From an uncultured Rhodobacterales bacterium (lineage in GTDB: Bacteria; Pseudomonadota; Alphaproteobacteria; Rhodobacterales; Rhodobacteraceae): a DNA stretch of 64,000 nt. This document shows, piece after piece, positions 13,305 to 21,900 of the stretch. A program made the translations under genes and the position numbers. A model generated the notes under the pieces. It did not search any database and was not told where the DNA came from. It was given only the letters and a program-made list of their open reading frames with translations. Position 1 is the stretch's first letter, and each line of letters begins with the position of its first letter. The stretch spans positions 25,685 through 89,684 of the forward strand of contig CAIQOV010000002.1 of the NCBI GenBank assembly GCA_903873585.1, written 5' to 3'.

Positions 13305-13475
13305 ATGGCCACGGTTACGAAACGTCCTTTCGGGAATTGGCGCGGGCAAGTTCGTTGTGGCGGTGTATATATGGCGATGAGTTTTGACCGCAAGGCCGAT
13401 GGTGCCCAATGCGGCCCCTTGCGCCATGGTCAAAGTAACGAGCGAAGGTATTTTCATCTTGGCGCAGCTATTTAG
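13305..13475 (+). pseudogene. Remnant of a tyrosine-recombinase (integrase) N-terminus
   Basis: 56-codon ORF MATVTKRPFGNWRGQVRCGGVYMAMSFDRKADGAQCGPLRHGQSNERRYFHLGAAI*, resembling the arm-binding N-terminus of phage-type integrases (MATVTKRPSGxWRAQVRRxGxxxxxSFDRKADAQ...); no catalytic domain follows. Confidence 0.55.
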
Positions 13476-13517
13476 CGCGGGGCGCGGGGGGGCGGCCCCC
13501 CGCCTTACGAGCTGCGC

Positions 13518-15011
13518 TTACCCCATCACCTTGGTGCCCAATCCGTGCCCCTCTGACGCTTTCTTTTTGGCCTGAATGTCGCGCAGCACTTCGACCGAAC
13601 GCACATCCAGCCGTGCAGCCCCGTCCCAGTCACGGGTCTTTACCTTAGGATTTTCGAGGCGTTTCTGAGCCTCGGGGATGGCATGGGCGTATTGTGGCAG
13701 CCAAGCGGCTTGGGCCACCAGCATTTCATCGACCATTTGCCACACTTCTTCGGGCGTACAAATCGCCCCCACCAGCGGGTCGTGCAGCACCGATTGCTTT
13801 AGCAATTCCACATCCCCTGTGATGGCCGCCTTCATGCCCATGCGCTGCACGTTCACGCTGGCCATGCAGGTGGCGGCACAGGCGTCGGGCAGGGTGATGC
13901 CTTCGACCATGTTAATCCCGAAACGGTCAACAAAACCGGGGCTTTCAATGATGCAATCGGCGGGCAGGTTGCGAATGATGCCGCCGTTCTTGACGTTAAA
14001 GTGCCCCCGATAGGTGCGCCCCGTTTCCAAGCCTTCCAGAATGTGGCTGGCGTGTTCATCGGTGCGAGCATAGTCCGACAGTTGCCCGCCCGCCTCATCC
14101 AGAAACTTGGGGAAGTCTTCTTCGAACCAATTCCGGTTTTCGGTTGAATAGCGCAGATAGCCGCCGGTTTCGCCGTGAATCCATTCATCCATGCTGATCC
14201 AGTCCATGATCTGGTCAGGCCGCTTTCTGTACCACGGCAGATATTCCGACAGGTGCCCGTTGCTTTCGGTTGAATAATAGCCAAACCGTTTGAGCACGTC
14301 GATGCGCACTTTTTCCTGCTTGGAAAAGACAGGATGCGCTTCAAACGCATCGGTCAGCTCTTGGCGTGTTACTTTGCGGCCGTTGTGGCGGATATCAAGG
14401 TACCACGTTTGGTGGTTGATGCCTGAACAGATGATGTCGGTTTCTTCCATCGGTACGCCCAAGGCGCGGCTGATCTGGCGGTGGCCGTTTTGCACGCCGT
14501 GGCACAGGCCCACGGTGTTGACCTTGCCGTGGTCGATGGCTGCCCATGTCATCATCGCCATAGGGTTGGCATAGTTTAGCAACAATGCACCCGGCTCGCA
14601 GACCTCGCGGATGTCTTGGCAGAATTCCAGCATGGCATGGATGCCGCGCTGCGCGTAAAGGATGCCACCTGCGCAAATCGTATCGCCGACGCATTGATCC
14701 ACGCCGTATTTCAGCGGAATGGCGATGTCGGTGGCAAACGCCTCTAGCCCGCCGATGCGCACCACGTTCATCACATAGCGTGCGCCTTCCAGCGCGCGGC
14801 GGCGGTCGGTGGTGGCGGTGACACGGGTTTTTAGCCCGTTCACGGAAACAATCCGCCGGATGATCTGCGCGATCATATCCAGATTATGGGCGTTGATATC
14901 GGTCAGGGCGATTTCAACATCTTCAAACTCGGGCACTTTCAAAATGTCTTGGCACAGCTTTTTGGTAAACCCGACAGAGCCTGCGCCGATAATTGTGATC
15001 TTAAACGCCAT
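13518..15011 (-). CDS. Glycoside hydrolase family 4 (alpha-galactosidase/alpha-glucosidase)
   Basis: MAFKITIIGAGSVGFTKKLCQDIL NAD-binding GH4 N-terminus; NYANPMAMMTWA, GLCHGVQ, GINHQTW motifs. Confidence 0.9.
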   Translation of the reverse strand: MAFKITIIGAGSVGFTKKLCQDILKVPEFEDVEIALTDINAHNLDMIAQIIRRIVSVNGLKTRVTATTDRRRALEGARYVMNVVRIGGLEAFATDIAIPLKYGVDQCVGDTICAGGILYAQRGIHAMLEFCQDIREVCEPGALLLNYANPMAMMTWAAIDHGKVNTVGLCHGVQNGHRQISRALGVPMEETDIICSGINHQTWYLDIRHNGRKVTRQELTDAFEAHPVFSKQEKVRIDVLKRFGYYSTESNGHLSEYLPWYRKRPDQIMDWISMDEWIHGETGGYLRYSTENRNWFEEDFPKFLDEAGGQLSDYARTDEHASHILEGLETGRTYRGHFNVKNGGIIRNLPADCIIESPGFVDRFGINMVEGITLPDACAATCMASVNVQRMGMKAAITGDVELLKQSVLHDPLVGAICTPEEVWQMVDEMLVAQAAWLPQYAHAIPEAQKRLENPKVKTRDWDGAARLDVRSVEVLRDIQAKKKASEGHGLGTKVMG

Positions 15012-15110
15012 GTGATCCTCCTTGGCCGCCTGCGGGCCGACCGCCTGATGTTGGGGAAAGTCTAGGTATTGGGGATTGAGCGAGACGCAGAAACCTTAAA
15101 CCGCCACGCA

Positions 15111-16589
15111 TCACTGTAACCCCGACAGCCAGGCGCGGTGCGGGGCGCAGTGGTGGGCGGCGCGGGTGTAATCGCGCACTAGGCTTGCATGGGCAGCGCG
15201 GGCTTTATCGCGCAGCGCGGGGGTCGATTGCATCGCGGCTTGGGCGGCGGCGCGGTTCAGCAAGCCCAACCCATCCAAGACGGGCGTGTAAAGCTGGCCT
15301 TGCAAATGTGGCAGGCCCAAGGGGAAGGGATCAAAGTCTGCCCCCTGTGGCAGGCGGGTTTGCCATAGGGCCAGCCTGTCGCGTACAAAGTCAGGATGGG
15401 TGGCCGCAACATCGCGCCAGAAATCGGAATCGCGCCGTTCGCTGACATAGTGAAACCGGATGAAATCGCGAAAGTCATCAACCTGACGGGCGACGGCTTG
15501 GTTATACAGCGCCTCGCCCTGCGGCGCGTCTAGCCATTCGGCCAGCAACATCAGTTGCACAATCGTGCCGTGGATAGAGGTCGCCTCTAGCGGTTCCAGA
15601 AAGCTTGACGATAGGCCCAAGGCCACGCAATTGCCAAGCCATGCCGACTTTAGGCGACCTGCGTTGATAGCAATATCGTTGCGCGGATGGATTTCGTGCC
15701 CCAAGGCGGCTTCCACCTCGGCCTTGGCTTGGTCAGGCGTGGTGTGGGCATCAGAGTAGACATAGCCCATCCCGTAGCGGTCTTGGGTGGGAATTTGCCA
15801 AATCCAGCCGTTCTTTTGCGCCCAAGCACTGGTGCAGGGGGCAATTTCGGCACCCTCTTTCAGATCAACCCAAAAGGGCATGGCGCGGTTGACGGGCAGC
15901 ATGTTCGCATAGCTGATCCAGTCCGCCCCCAAATCGCTGATCAAAATGCGGCGAAAGCCGGTGCAATCAAGGAAGAAATCCCCTTCCACCCGCGCGCCAC
16001 TTTCAAGGGACAGTGCTGTGATGCCCCCTTCGCCCTTTTCAACGCCCTTCACCTGATCGTCGATCACCGCAATGCCCTTGGCCTTTTTGCGCAGCCACGC
16101 GCCGGCGCGGGCCTGATCGAAGTGGAAGGCGTGGTGAAAGGGGCCAGCGGGAATGGAGCGGCCATCCTTCAGCGCCACGGGGGCGCGGTTGGCGTTTAGC
16201 AGGTGCTGAAACAAATGCGCCTCGGCCACGGGGCGACCTGCGGCCACGGCGTAGGTGTCCAACGGCACACCGGGGGTGAGCAGTGAGGGGTCATCAATCG
16301 GCCCGTCATAGCTGTGCCCAACCCGCCGCCAATCGCGGTGGCGGATGGCGTATTTGATCGTGGCCCCCGTTTCGCGCAGAAACTCTGCCTCGTCCAAGGC
16401 GAAGTGTTTGAGCATTTGGCGAAACACCGCCGTTGACCCTTCACCCACGCCAATCGTACCGATCTTGGACGATTCAACCACCGTAACCTTGGTGCCCCAG
16501 CGCTTGCGTGCGGCGACATCGGCCAGCATCAGGGCGGCCAGCCAACCGGCCGTACCGCCCCCGACGATAACCAGATGCCGCGGTGCCAT
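15111..16589 (-). CDS. Flavin-dependent tryptophan halogenase family protein
   Basis: VIVGGGTAGWLAALMLADVAARKRWGTKVTVVESSKIGTIGVGEGSTAVFRQML; diagnostic WxWxIP motif present (GWIWQIP). Confidence 0.9.
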   Translation of the reverse strand: MAPRHLVIVGGGTAGWLAALMLADVAARKRWGTKVTVVESSKIGTIGVGEGSTAVFRQMLKHFALDEAEFLRETGATIKYAIRHRDWRRVGHSYDGPIDDPSLLTPGVPLDTYAVAAGRPVAEAHLFQHLLNANRAPVALKDGRSIPAGPFHHAFHFDQARAGAWLRKKAKGIAVIDDQVKGVEKGEGGITALSLESGARVEGDFFLDCTGFRRILISDLGADWISYANMLPVNRAMPFWVDLKEGAEIAPCTSAWAQKNGWIWQIPTQDRYGMGYVYSDAHTTPDQAKAEVEAALGHEIHPRNDIAINAGRLKSAWLGNCVALGLSSSFLEPLEATSIHGTIVQLMLLAEWLDAPQGEALYNQAVARQVDDFRDFIRFHYVSERRDSDFWRDVAATHPDFVRDRLALWQTRLPQGADFDPFPLGLPHLQGQLYTPVLDGLGLLNRAAAQAAMQSTPALRDKARAAHASLVRDYTRAAHHCAPHRAWLSGLQ

Positions 16590-17956
16590 TAGGCGACCTT
16601 AGACGTCTTGGGCCGCGCCCATTCGGGCAGCCAGTTGCCATGCGCTACCAGCAAATCATGGGTCAGATCCCAGATTTGTTGCAGATCAAGCTCTGCCCCC
16701 GTGTGGGGATCAAGCATGGCGGCGTGGTAGATGTGTTCGGGGTTTTCGGTCAGCAGGGCCTGAACCGTCAGGTCTTGCACGTTGATGTTGGTGCGCATCA
16801 GCGCAATCAATTGCGGTGGAATATCGCGCACCACGGTGGGTTGCAGGCCCATGTGATCGACCAAAGTTGGCACCTCGACCGCGCAGCCATCGGGCAGTTG
16901 GGGGATATAGCCCTTGTTGCCATGGTTGCCGTAAATCACCGAAGGCTCGCCCGTGACAACCGAATTCACGATTTGGCTGGCGTATTCGTGGCTTTCTTTC
17001 ACCTCGATCGTATTGGCCTCTTTCAGGGTGGTGGCCTCTTTCTTCCAACGCGCGATTTGTTCGATGCAGCGCTTGGGGTATTCATCAAGCGGAATGCCGA
17101 ACTTTTCGATCAGATCGGGCCTGTCGCGTTTGATGAACCAAGGCGTGTATTCGGCAAAATGCTCGCTGCTTTCTGTGACGAAATAGCCAAGGCGGGTGAG
17201 CATTTCGTAGCGCACCTTGTTGGGGCAGCGCGGGTTCCAGTGGCTGGGCTTCGGGAAGCGCCCCTCGCGGTAGCCTTTGACCAGATCGGGGTAGAGGTTC
17301 TTATACGACCCATCGGCTTGCCGATGTTCAAAGGAAAGGTAGAAGGCCATGTGGTTGATGCCGCCCGCGCGGTAGCGGATGTCTTCGACCGGAATGTCCA
17401 GATCGCGGGCCAATTCCCACGCCGTGCCTTGCACCGAATGGCACAGGCCGACCTGTTTGATCGCCGGATATTTCGCGGCAATCGACCATGTGTTGATCGC
17501 CATCGGGTTGACATATTGCATCATGATCGCATCGGGGGCGACCTGCATCATGTCTTCGCAGATCGACCACAGGGCCGGCACAGTGCGAATGCCGCGCATG
17601 ATGCCGCCAATGCCCAAAGTGTCGGCGATGGTTTGGCGCAGGCCGAACTTTTTGGGCACTTCAAAGTCGGTGATGGTGCAAGGATCATAGCCGCCCACTT
17701 GAAAACAGCACACGACAAAATCTGTCCCCGCCAAGGCCGCGCGCTGGTTGGAATAGGTTTTCACCGTGGCCTTGCCGCCCAAAGTCGCGGCCATTTTGCC
17801 AACGATGATTTCCGATTCTGCCAAGCGTTCGGCGTTGATGTCCATCAGGCGTATCTCTGCCTGTGCCAAGGCCGGACGGCTAAGAATATCGCCCGCGATA
17901 TTCTTGGTGAAGACGCTAGAGCCAGCACCGATAAAGGTGACAATGGGTTTGGCCAT
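16589..17956 (-). CDS. Glycoside hydrolase family 4 (MelA/AgaL-like alpha-galactosidase)
   Basis: MAKPIVTFIGAGSSVFTKNIAGDILSRPALAQAEIRLMDIN ... CCFQVGGYDPCTITDFEVPKKFGLRQTIADTLGIGGIMRGIRTVP ... YVNPMAINTW ... GLCHSVQGTA ... GINHMAFYL. Confidence 0.93.
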   Translation of the reverse strand: MAKPIVTFIGAGSSVFTKNIAGDILSRPALAQAEIRLMDINAERLAESEIIVGKMAATLGGKATVKTYSNQRAALAGTDFVVCCFQVGGYDPCTITDFEVPKKFGLRQTIADTLGIGGIMRGIRTVPALWSICEDMMQVAPDAIMMQYVNPMAINTWSIAAKYPAIKQVGLCHSVQGTAWELARDLDIPVEDIRYRAGGINHMAFYLSFEHRQADGSYKNLYPDLVKGYREGRFPKPSHWNPRCPNKVRYEMLTRLGYFVTESSEHFAEYTPWFIKRDRPDLIEKFGIPLDEYPKRCIEQIARWKKEATTLKEANTIEVKESHEYASQIVNSVVTGEPSVIYGNHGNKGYIPQLPDGCAVEVPTLVDHMGLQPTVVRDIPPQLIALMRTNINVQDLTVQALLTENPEHIYHAAMLDPHTGAELDLQQIWDLTHDLLVAHGNWLPEWARPKTSKVA

Positions 17957-18024
17957 GGGATGTCCTTATCTTTTCATAGCAGTTGGAACGCTAAGGCGTT
18001 CTGTGGAAGGGGAAAAGCGGGCCA

Positions 18025-19641
18025 TTATGTTGCAATCTCAAAGGCCGCGCGCACCAGTCGCTTGGTGTAATCGGTCGTGGGGCGCTCCAACACGTCTTGG
18101 ACAGGGCCCTGTTCGACGATCTTGCCGTTTTGCATCACGATCACCCGATGGCACAAAGCGCGCACCACTTTCAGATCGTGGCTGATGAACACATAAGACA
18201 GCCCCCGATCGCGCTGCAATTGGCGCAGCAGGTCAATGATCTGGGCTTGCACCGACAGATCAAGCGCCGAGGTCGGTTCATCAAGCAAGATAAATTCCGG
18301 TTCAAGCGCGATGGCGCGCGCTATCGCCAAACGCTGCCGCTGACCGCCCGAAAATTCGTGCGGGAAGCGGTTCAAGATCGTGTCAGGCATGCCAGCATCG
18401 CGCAGCGCTTGTTGCACACGGGCAAGGCGGTCTTTGGAGCCCGCGCCAATGCCATTCACAATCAACCCCTCTTCAATGATCTGGCGCACCGACATGCGGG
18501 GGTTCAGGCTGGCGAAAGGGTCTTGAAACACAATCTGCATCCGGCTGCGCAGCGGTTTCATCTGCGCGCGGGTGTGGGTTTCAATCCGCTCGCCCAGAAA
18601 GGACACCTCGCCGCCGTTCAGCGTGTTCAAGCGCAGCAAAGCTTGGCCAAAGGTGGTTTTGCCCGACCCGCTTTCGCCCACCAGCCCCAAGGTTTCGCCG
18701 CGCTTCAGCGTCAGCGACAGGCCATCAACGGCTTGCAGTTGCGAATAGGTGCCGCGAAACACCCCGCCTTTGCGCAAGGTATAGGTCACGCGCACATCTT
18801 TGCCGGACAAAACGGTGTCTTGGCCCACCTCCAAAGCGTTGGCCTGCCCCTTGGGTTCGGCCCCCAGCAGGCGTTTGGTGTAGGGGTGCTGCGGGTTTGT
18901 GAACACTTGTTCGGTTGCGCCCTGTTCGCGCACCACCCCGTGCTGCATGACATAGACATGGTCGGCGAATTGCCGAACGACTGTTAGGTCATGGGTGATC
19001 AAGATCACCGCCATGCCAGTTTTGGCCTTAAGCGCCTTGATCAGGTTCAAGATTTCAGCCTGAACCGTCACATCAAGGGCCGTGGTGGGTTCGTCGGCGA
19101 TCAGCACATCGGGGGTGTTGGCCAAGGCCATGGCGATCATCACGCGCTGGCGCTGGCCGCCCGAAAGCTGGTGGGGGTATTGGTTGATGCGCGCCTCGGG
19201 ATCGGGGATTTGCACTTCGGCCAACAGCTCTATCGCGCGCGCCCAAGCGGCGGCTTTGCTGATCTTATTGTGAATGCGCAGCACTTCGGCCAATTGGGTG
19301 CCGATTTTGTAGACGGGGTTTAGCGACGACATCGGCTCTTGAAAGATCATCGACAGCCGATTGCCGCGCAAAAAGCGCATCTGGCTTTGCGGCAGGCGCG
19401 CCATATCCTTGCCATCGTACAGGATTGACGTGCCTTCCGACACCCGTGCGCGTTTTGACAACAACCGCATCACGGCCCGCGCCGTCACCGACTTGCCCGA
19501 CCCGCTTTCACCGACCAGCGCAATGGTTTGGCCCCTGTGCAGGGTAAAGGACACGTCCTTTACCGCCTCAATCTCGCCGCCCATGACTTTGAAGCGCACG
19601 GCGATATTCTTGGCGTCGATCACAACGTTTGGGTCTGTCAT
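18025..19641 (-). CDS. ABC transporter, fused dual ATP-binding protein (oligopeptide/sugar DppDF type)
   Basis: Two Walker A ([18 protein letters not shown]), two [16 protein letters not shown] signatures; start taken at [15 protein letters not shown] (ATG at 19641). Confidence 0.93.
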   Translation of the reverse strand: MTDPNVVIDAKNIAVRFKVMGGEIEAVKDVSFTLHRGQTIALVGESGSGKSVTARAVMRLLSKRARVSEGTSILYDGKDMARLPQSQMRFLRGNRLSMIFQEPMSSLNPVYKIGTQLAEVLRIHNKISKAAAWARAIELLAEVQIPDPEARINQYPHQLSGGQRQRVMIAMALANTPDVLIADEPTTALDVTVQAEILNLIKALKAKTGMAVILITHDLTVVRQFADHVYVMQHGVVREQGATEQVFTNPQHPYTKRLLGAEPKGQANALEVGQDTVLSGKDVRVTYTLRKGGVFRGTYSQLQAVDGLSLTLKRGETLGLVGESGSGKTTFGQALLRLNTLNGGEVSFLGERIETHTRAQMKPLRSRMQIVFQDPFASLNPRMSVRQIIEEGLIVNGIGAGSKDRLARVQQALRDAGMPDTILNRFPHEFSGGQRQRLAIARAIALEPEFILLDEPTSALDLSVQAQIIDLLRQLQRDRGLSYVFISHDLKVVRALCHRVIVMQNGKIVEQGPVQDVLERPTTDYTKRLVRAAFEIAT

Positions 19642-19651
19642 GATGGTCACC

Positions 19652-20776
19652 TTAATACGGGTCAACGGCATCGCGCAGGCCATCGCCCAGCGAGTTGAAG
19701 GCAAAGACTGCGACCAGCAAGAAACCCACGGGCGACAGTATCCAAGGATGCGTACCGATCGACCCGAAGGTTGCCGCATCTTGCAGCATCAATCCCCAAG
19801 AGATCAGCGGCGGCTTCACAGCAAAGCCTAGATAGCCAAGGAAACTTTCCAGCAGAATGATCGTGGGAATGCCAAGAGTGACGGCCACAATCACATGGCT
19901 TAACACATTGGGCAGAATGTGGCGCGTGATGATGCGCCCGTCTGATGCGCCGACGGCAACGGCGGCGCGCACATATTCGATCCGCGCCATCGCCATGGTT
20001 TTTGAACGCACCTCGCGGCTAAGCTGCGCCCAGCCTAGGCCCACGATCACCAAGATCACAAAGCTTAGGAACACCGAAGACGGGGCCGTGGGCGGGATCA
20101 AGGTGGTTAGCGTGAGGTATAAAGGCAGTTGCGGGAAGGCCAAAATGATTTCGACAAAGCGTTGAAACCACATATCAAACCGCCCCCCGATATAGCCCGA
20201 GGTGATGCCCAGCATCGTGCCAATGATCGTGATCAGCGTGATCGACACCAGTGAAATCATCAGCGACAATCGGCTGCCAAACACCCCACGGCTTAAGATG
20301 TCACGGCCCAGTTTATCCGTGCCCAACAGATGCAGAGCCGAGCCGTCTGCCACGCCAAACAAATGCCGCTGCATCGGGATCAGGCCCCACAGGTGAAACG
20401 GCGCGCCTTTGGCAAACAGCACCAAATGGCGCGGATGGTCTAGGTCGGGGCCGGATAGGGGTTGGAAGGTGACAGGATCAAGCTCTGCCCCTTCCACAAT
20501 CGAATAGGCCACGGGCCACGGCGTGAAACCGTCTTTGGTGTAAAACGAAAGCTGATCGGGCGGGGCGAAAGAGGTGGTGGGGGCGTTCGGATCCATCGGG
20601 GCGACGAATTCGGCGAAGATGGCGCTGAGCAGCAGCATTCCCACCAGAACCAGCCCGATCATTCCGGGAACGGATCGGCGGAACTTGCGCCACACCAAGG
20701 CGCGGTAGCTTTGGTTGGTGGTGGAAACGGTGGAAATGCGGGCGTCTTCGGCCTCACCTTGGTGCAGGGTGCTCAT
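19652..20776 (-). CDS. ABC transporter permease (DppC/OppC type)
   Basis: SYRALVWRKFRRSVPGMIGLVLVGMLLLSAIFAEFVAPMDP; LGTDKLGRDILSRGVFGSRLSL; stop overlaps nothing but ATG overlaps the DppB-type stop (ATGA-like). Confidence 0.92.
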   Translation of the reverse strand: MSTLHQGEAEDARISTVSTTNQSYRALVWRKFRRSVPGMIGLVLVGMLLLSAIFAEFVAPMDPNAPTTSFAPPDQLSFYTKDGFTPWPVAYSIVEGAELDPVTFQPLSGPDLDHPRHLVLFAKGAPFHLWGLIPMQRHLFGVADGSALHLLGTDKLGRDILSRGVFGSRLSLMISLVSITLITIIGTMLGITSGYIGGRFDMWFQRFVEIILAFPQLPLYLTLTTLIPPTAPSSVFLSFVILVIVGLGWAQLSREVRSKTMAMARIEYVRAAVAVGASDGRIITRHILPNVLSHVIVAVTLGIPTIILLESFLGYLGFAVKPPLISWGLMLQDAATFGSIGTHPWILSPVGFLLVAVFAFNSLGDGLRDAVDPY

Positions 20777-21801
20777 GCGTCACTCCCCACCCGAATGCGC
20801 GGATCAAGCACGGCCAGCATCAGGTCGGCGATGATATTGCCAACAATCAGCGTGGCCCCCAAAACCAGCAGCAGCGAAGATGTCACAAACACATCGCCAA
20901 TCGCCATCGACCCCACAATGGCAGGCCCGATGGTGGCCAAGCCAAAGACAATGGCCACTTCAATCTCTCCGGTCATCATATAGGGCAGCACCACGCCTTG
21001 ATAGGCGATCAAGGGGTGCAGGGCGTTGGGCACGGCGTGGTAAAGCACCACTTTGCTTTCCGACAAGCCCTTGGCCCGTGCGGTTTCAACATATTGGGCG
21101 TTCAACGTATCGAGCAAATTGGCCCGCATGACGCGCATATTATAGGCCAGCCCGCCAATCGTCGCCACGGCGACCACGGGCCAGACGTGCTGAACAAGGT
21201 TGCCCAGTTTGGGCCAATTGAACTGGAACCAGCCCAGCCACCAATCTTGCCCGCCAAACTTGGTGGAAAAGAAACTGCCAATTTCTTGCACGTTCAGCTT
21301 ATAGGCCAAGATGTACAAGATCAGCAGCGCAAACAAAAAGCGCGGGATGGTCATGCCTAGGAACGACACAAACGACAGCACCACATCGACCCACGTGTAC
21401 TGCTTCACAGCGGCCAGAATGCCAAAGCTGATGCCAAACAGGCTGGCCAACAGATGGCAGGTCAAAGCGATGAGGATGGTCTTGGGCAGACGCGCCTCGA
21501 TCACATCAAGGACGGGTTTGTTGTACAGATAGCTTTCGCCAAAATCCAAACGGGTCACAATGCCCCAAACCCAGCGCAGATATTGAATAACCATCGGGTC
21601 GTTCAGCCCGTGGGTTTGGCGATAAGCCTCGGCTGCGGCATCGGCGGCGGCCATGGTGGCATTGCCTTGGGTAATCATATTGGTGCGGATGAAATCGCCA
21701 TAATCGCCGGGCGGGGCCTGAATGATGATGAAGGTGATGATCGACATCACAATCAGCACCGGCACCGCTTGCGCCAAGCGTATGGCCAGAAAACGCAGCA
21801 T
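20773..21801 (-). CDS. ABC transporter permease (DppB/OppB type)
   Basis: MLRFLAIRLAQAVPVLIVMSIITFIIIQAPPGDY; start chosen internal to ORF at 21801. Confidence 0.9.
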   Translation of the reverse strand: MLRFLAIRLAQAVPVLIVMSIITFIIIQAPPGDYGDFIRTNMITQGNATMAAADAAAEAYRQTHGLNDPMVIQYLRWVWGIVTRLDFGESYLYNKPVLDVIEARLPKTILIALTCHLLASLFGISFGILAAVKQYTWVDVVLSFVSFLGMTIPRFLFALLILYILAYKLNVQEIGSFFSTKFGGQDWWLGWFQFNWPKLGNLVQHVWPVVAVATIGGLAYNMRVMRANLLDTLNAQYVETARAKGLSESKVVLYHAVPNALHPLIAYQGVVLPYMMTGEIEVAIVFGLATIGPAIVGSMAIGDVFVTSSLLLVLGATLIVGNIIADLMLAVLDPRIRVGSDA

Positions 21802-21864
21802 CGCGCACCTCAACCGGACAGGGGCGCGCAATAATGGCCAGCGCAACACCCAAGGGACATAAGA

Positions 21865-21893
21865 CCTCTGGCGGGCAGGGGGCCCGCCAGAGG
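21865..21893 (-). other. Intercistronic stem-loop between SBP and permease genes
   Basis: CCTCTGGCGGGC-AGGGG-GCCCGCCAGAGG, 12 bp perfect stem, 8 nt after the SBP stop codon (on minus strand), no T-tract. Confidence 0.85.
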
Positions 21894-21900
21894 AAAGTTC

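Noticed and set aside
13182-13457. 91 aa minus-strand ORF between trmFO and GH4
   Set aside because: Overlaps the integrase-like + strand remnant and has no recognisable family; composition unconvincing.
15111-16589. Part of a halogenated natural-product (NRPS/PKS) biosynthetic cluster
   Set aside because: No NRPS, PKS, carrier protein or tailoring genes nearby other than GH4 and ABC transporter genes.
16583-18070. 495 aa + strand ORF
   Set aside because: Antisense to the GH4 alpha-galactosidase gene; no domain-like motifs.
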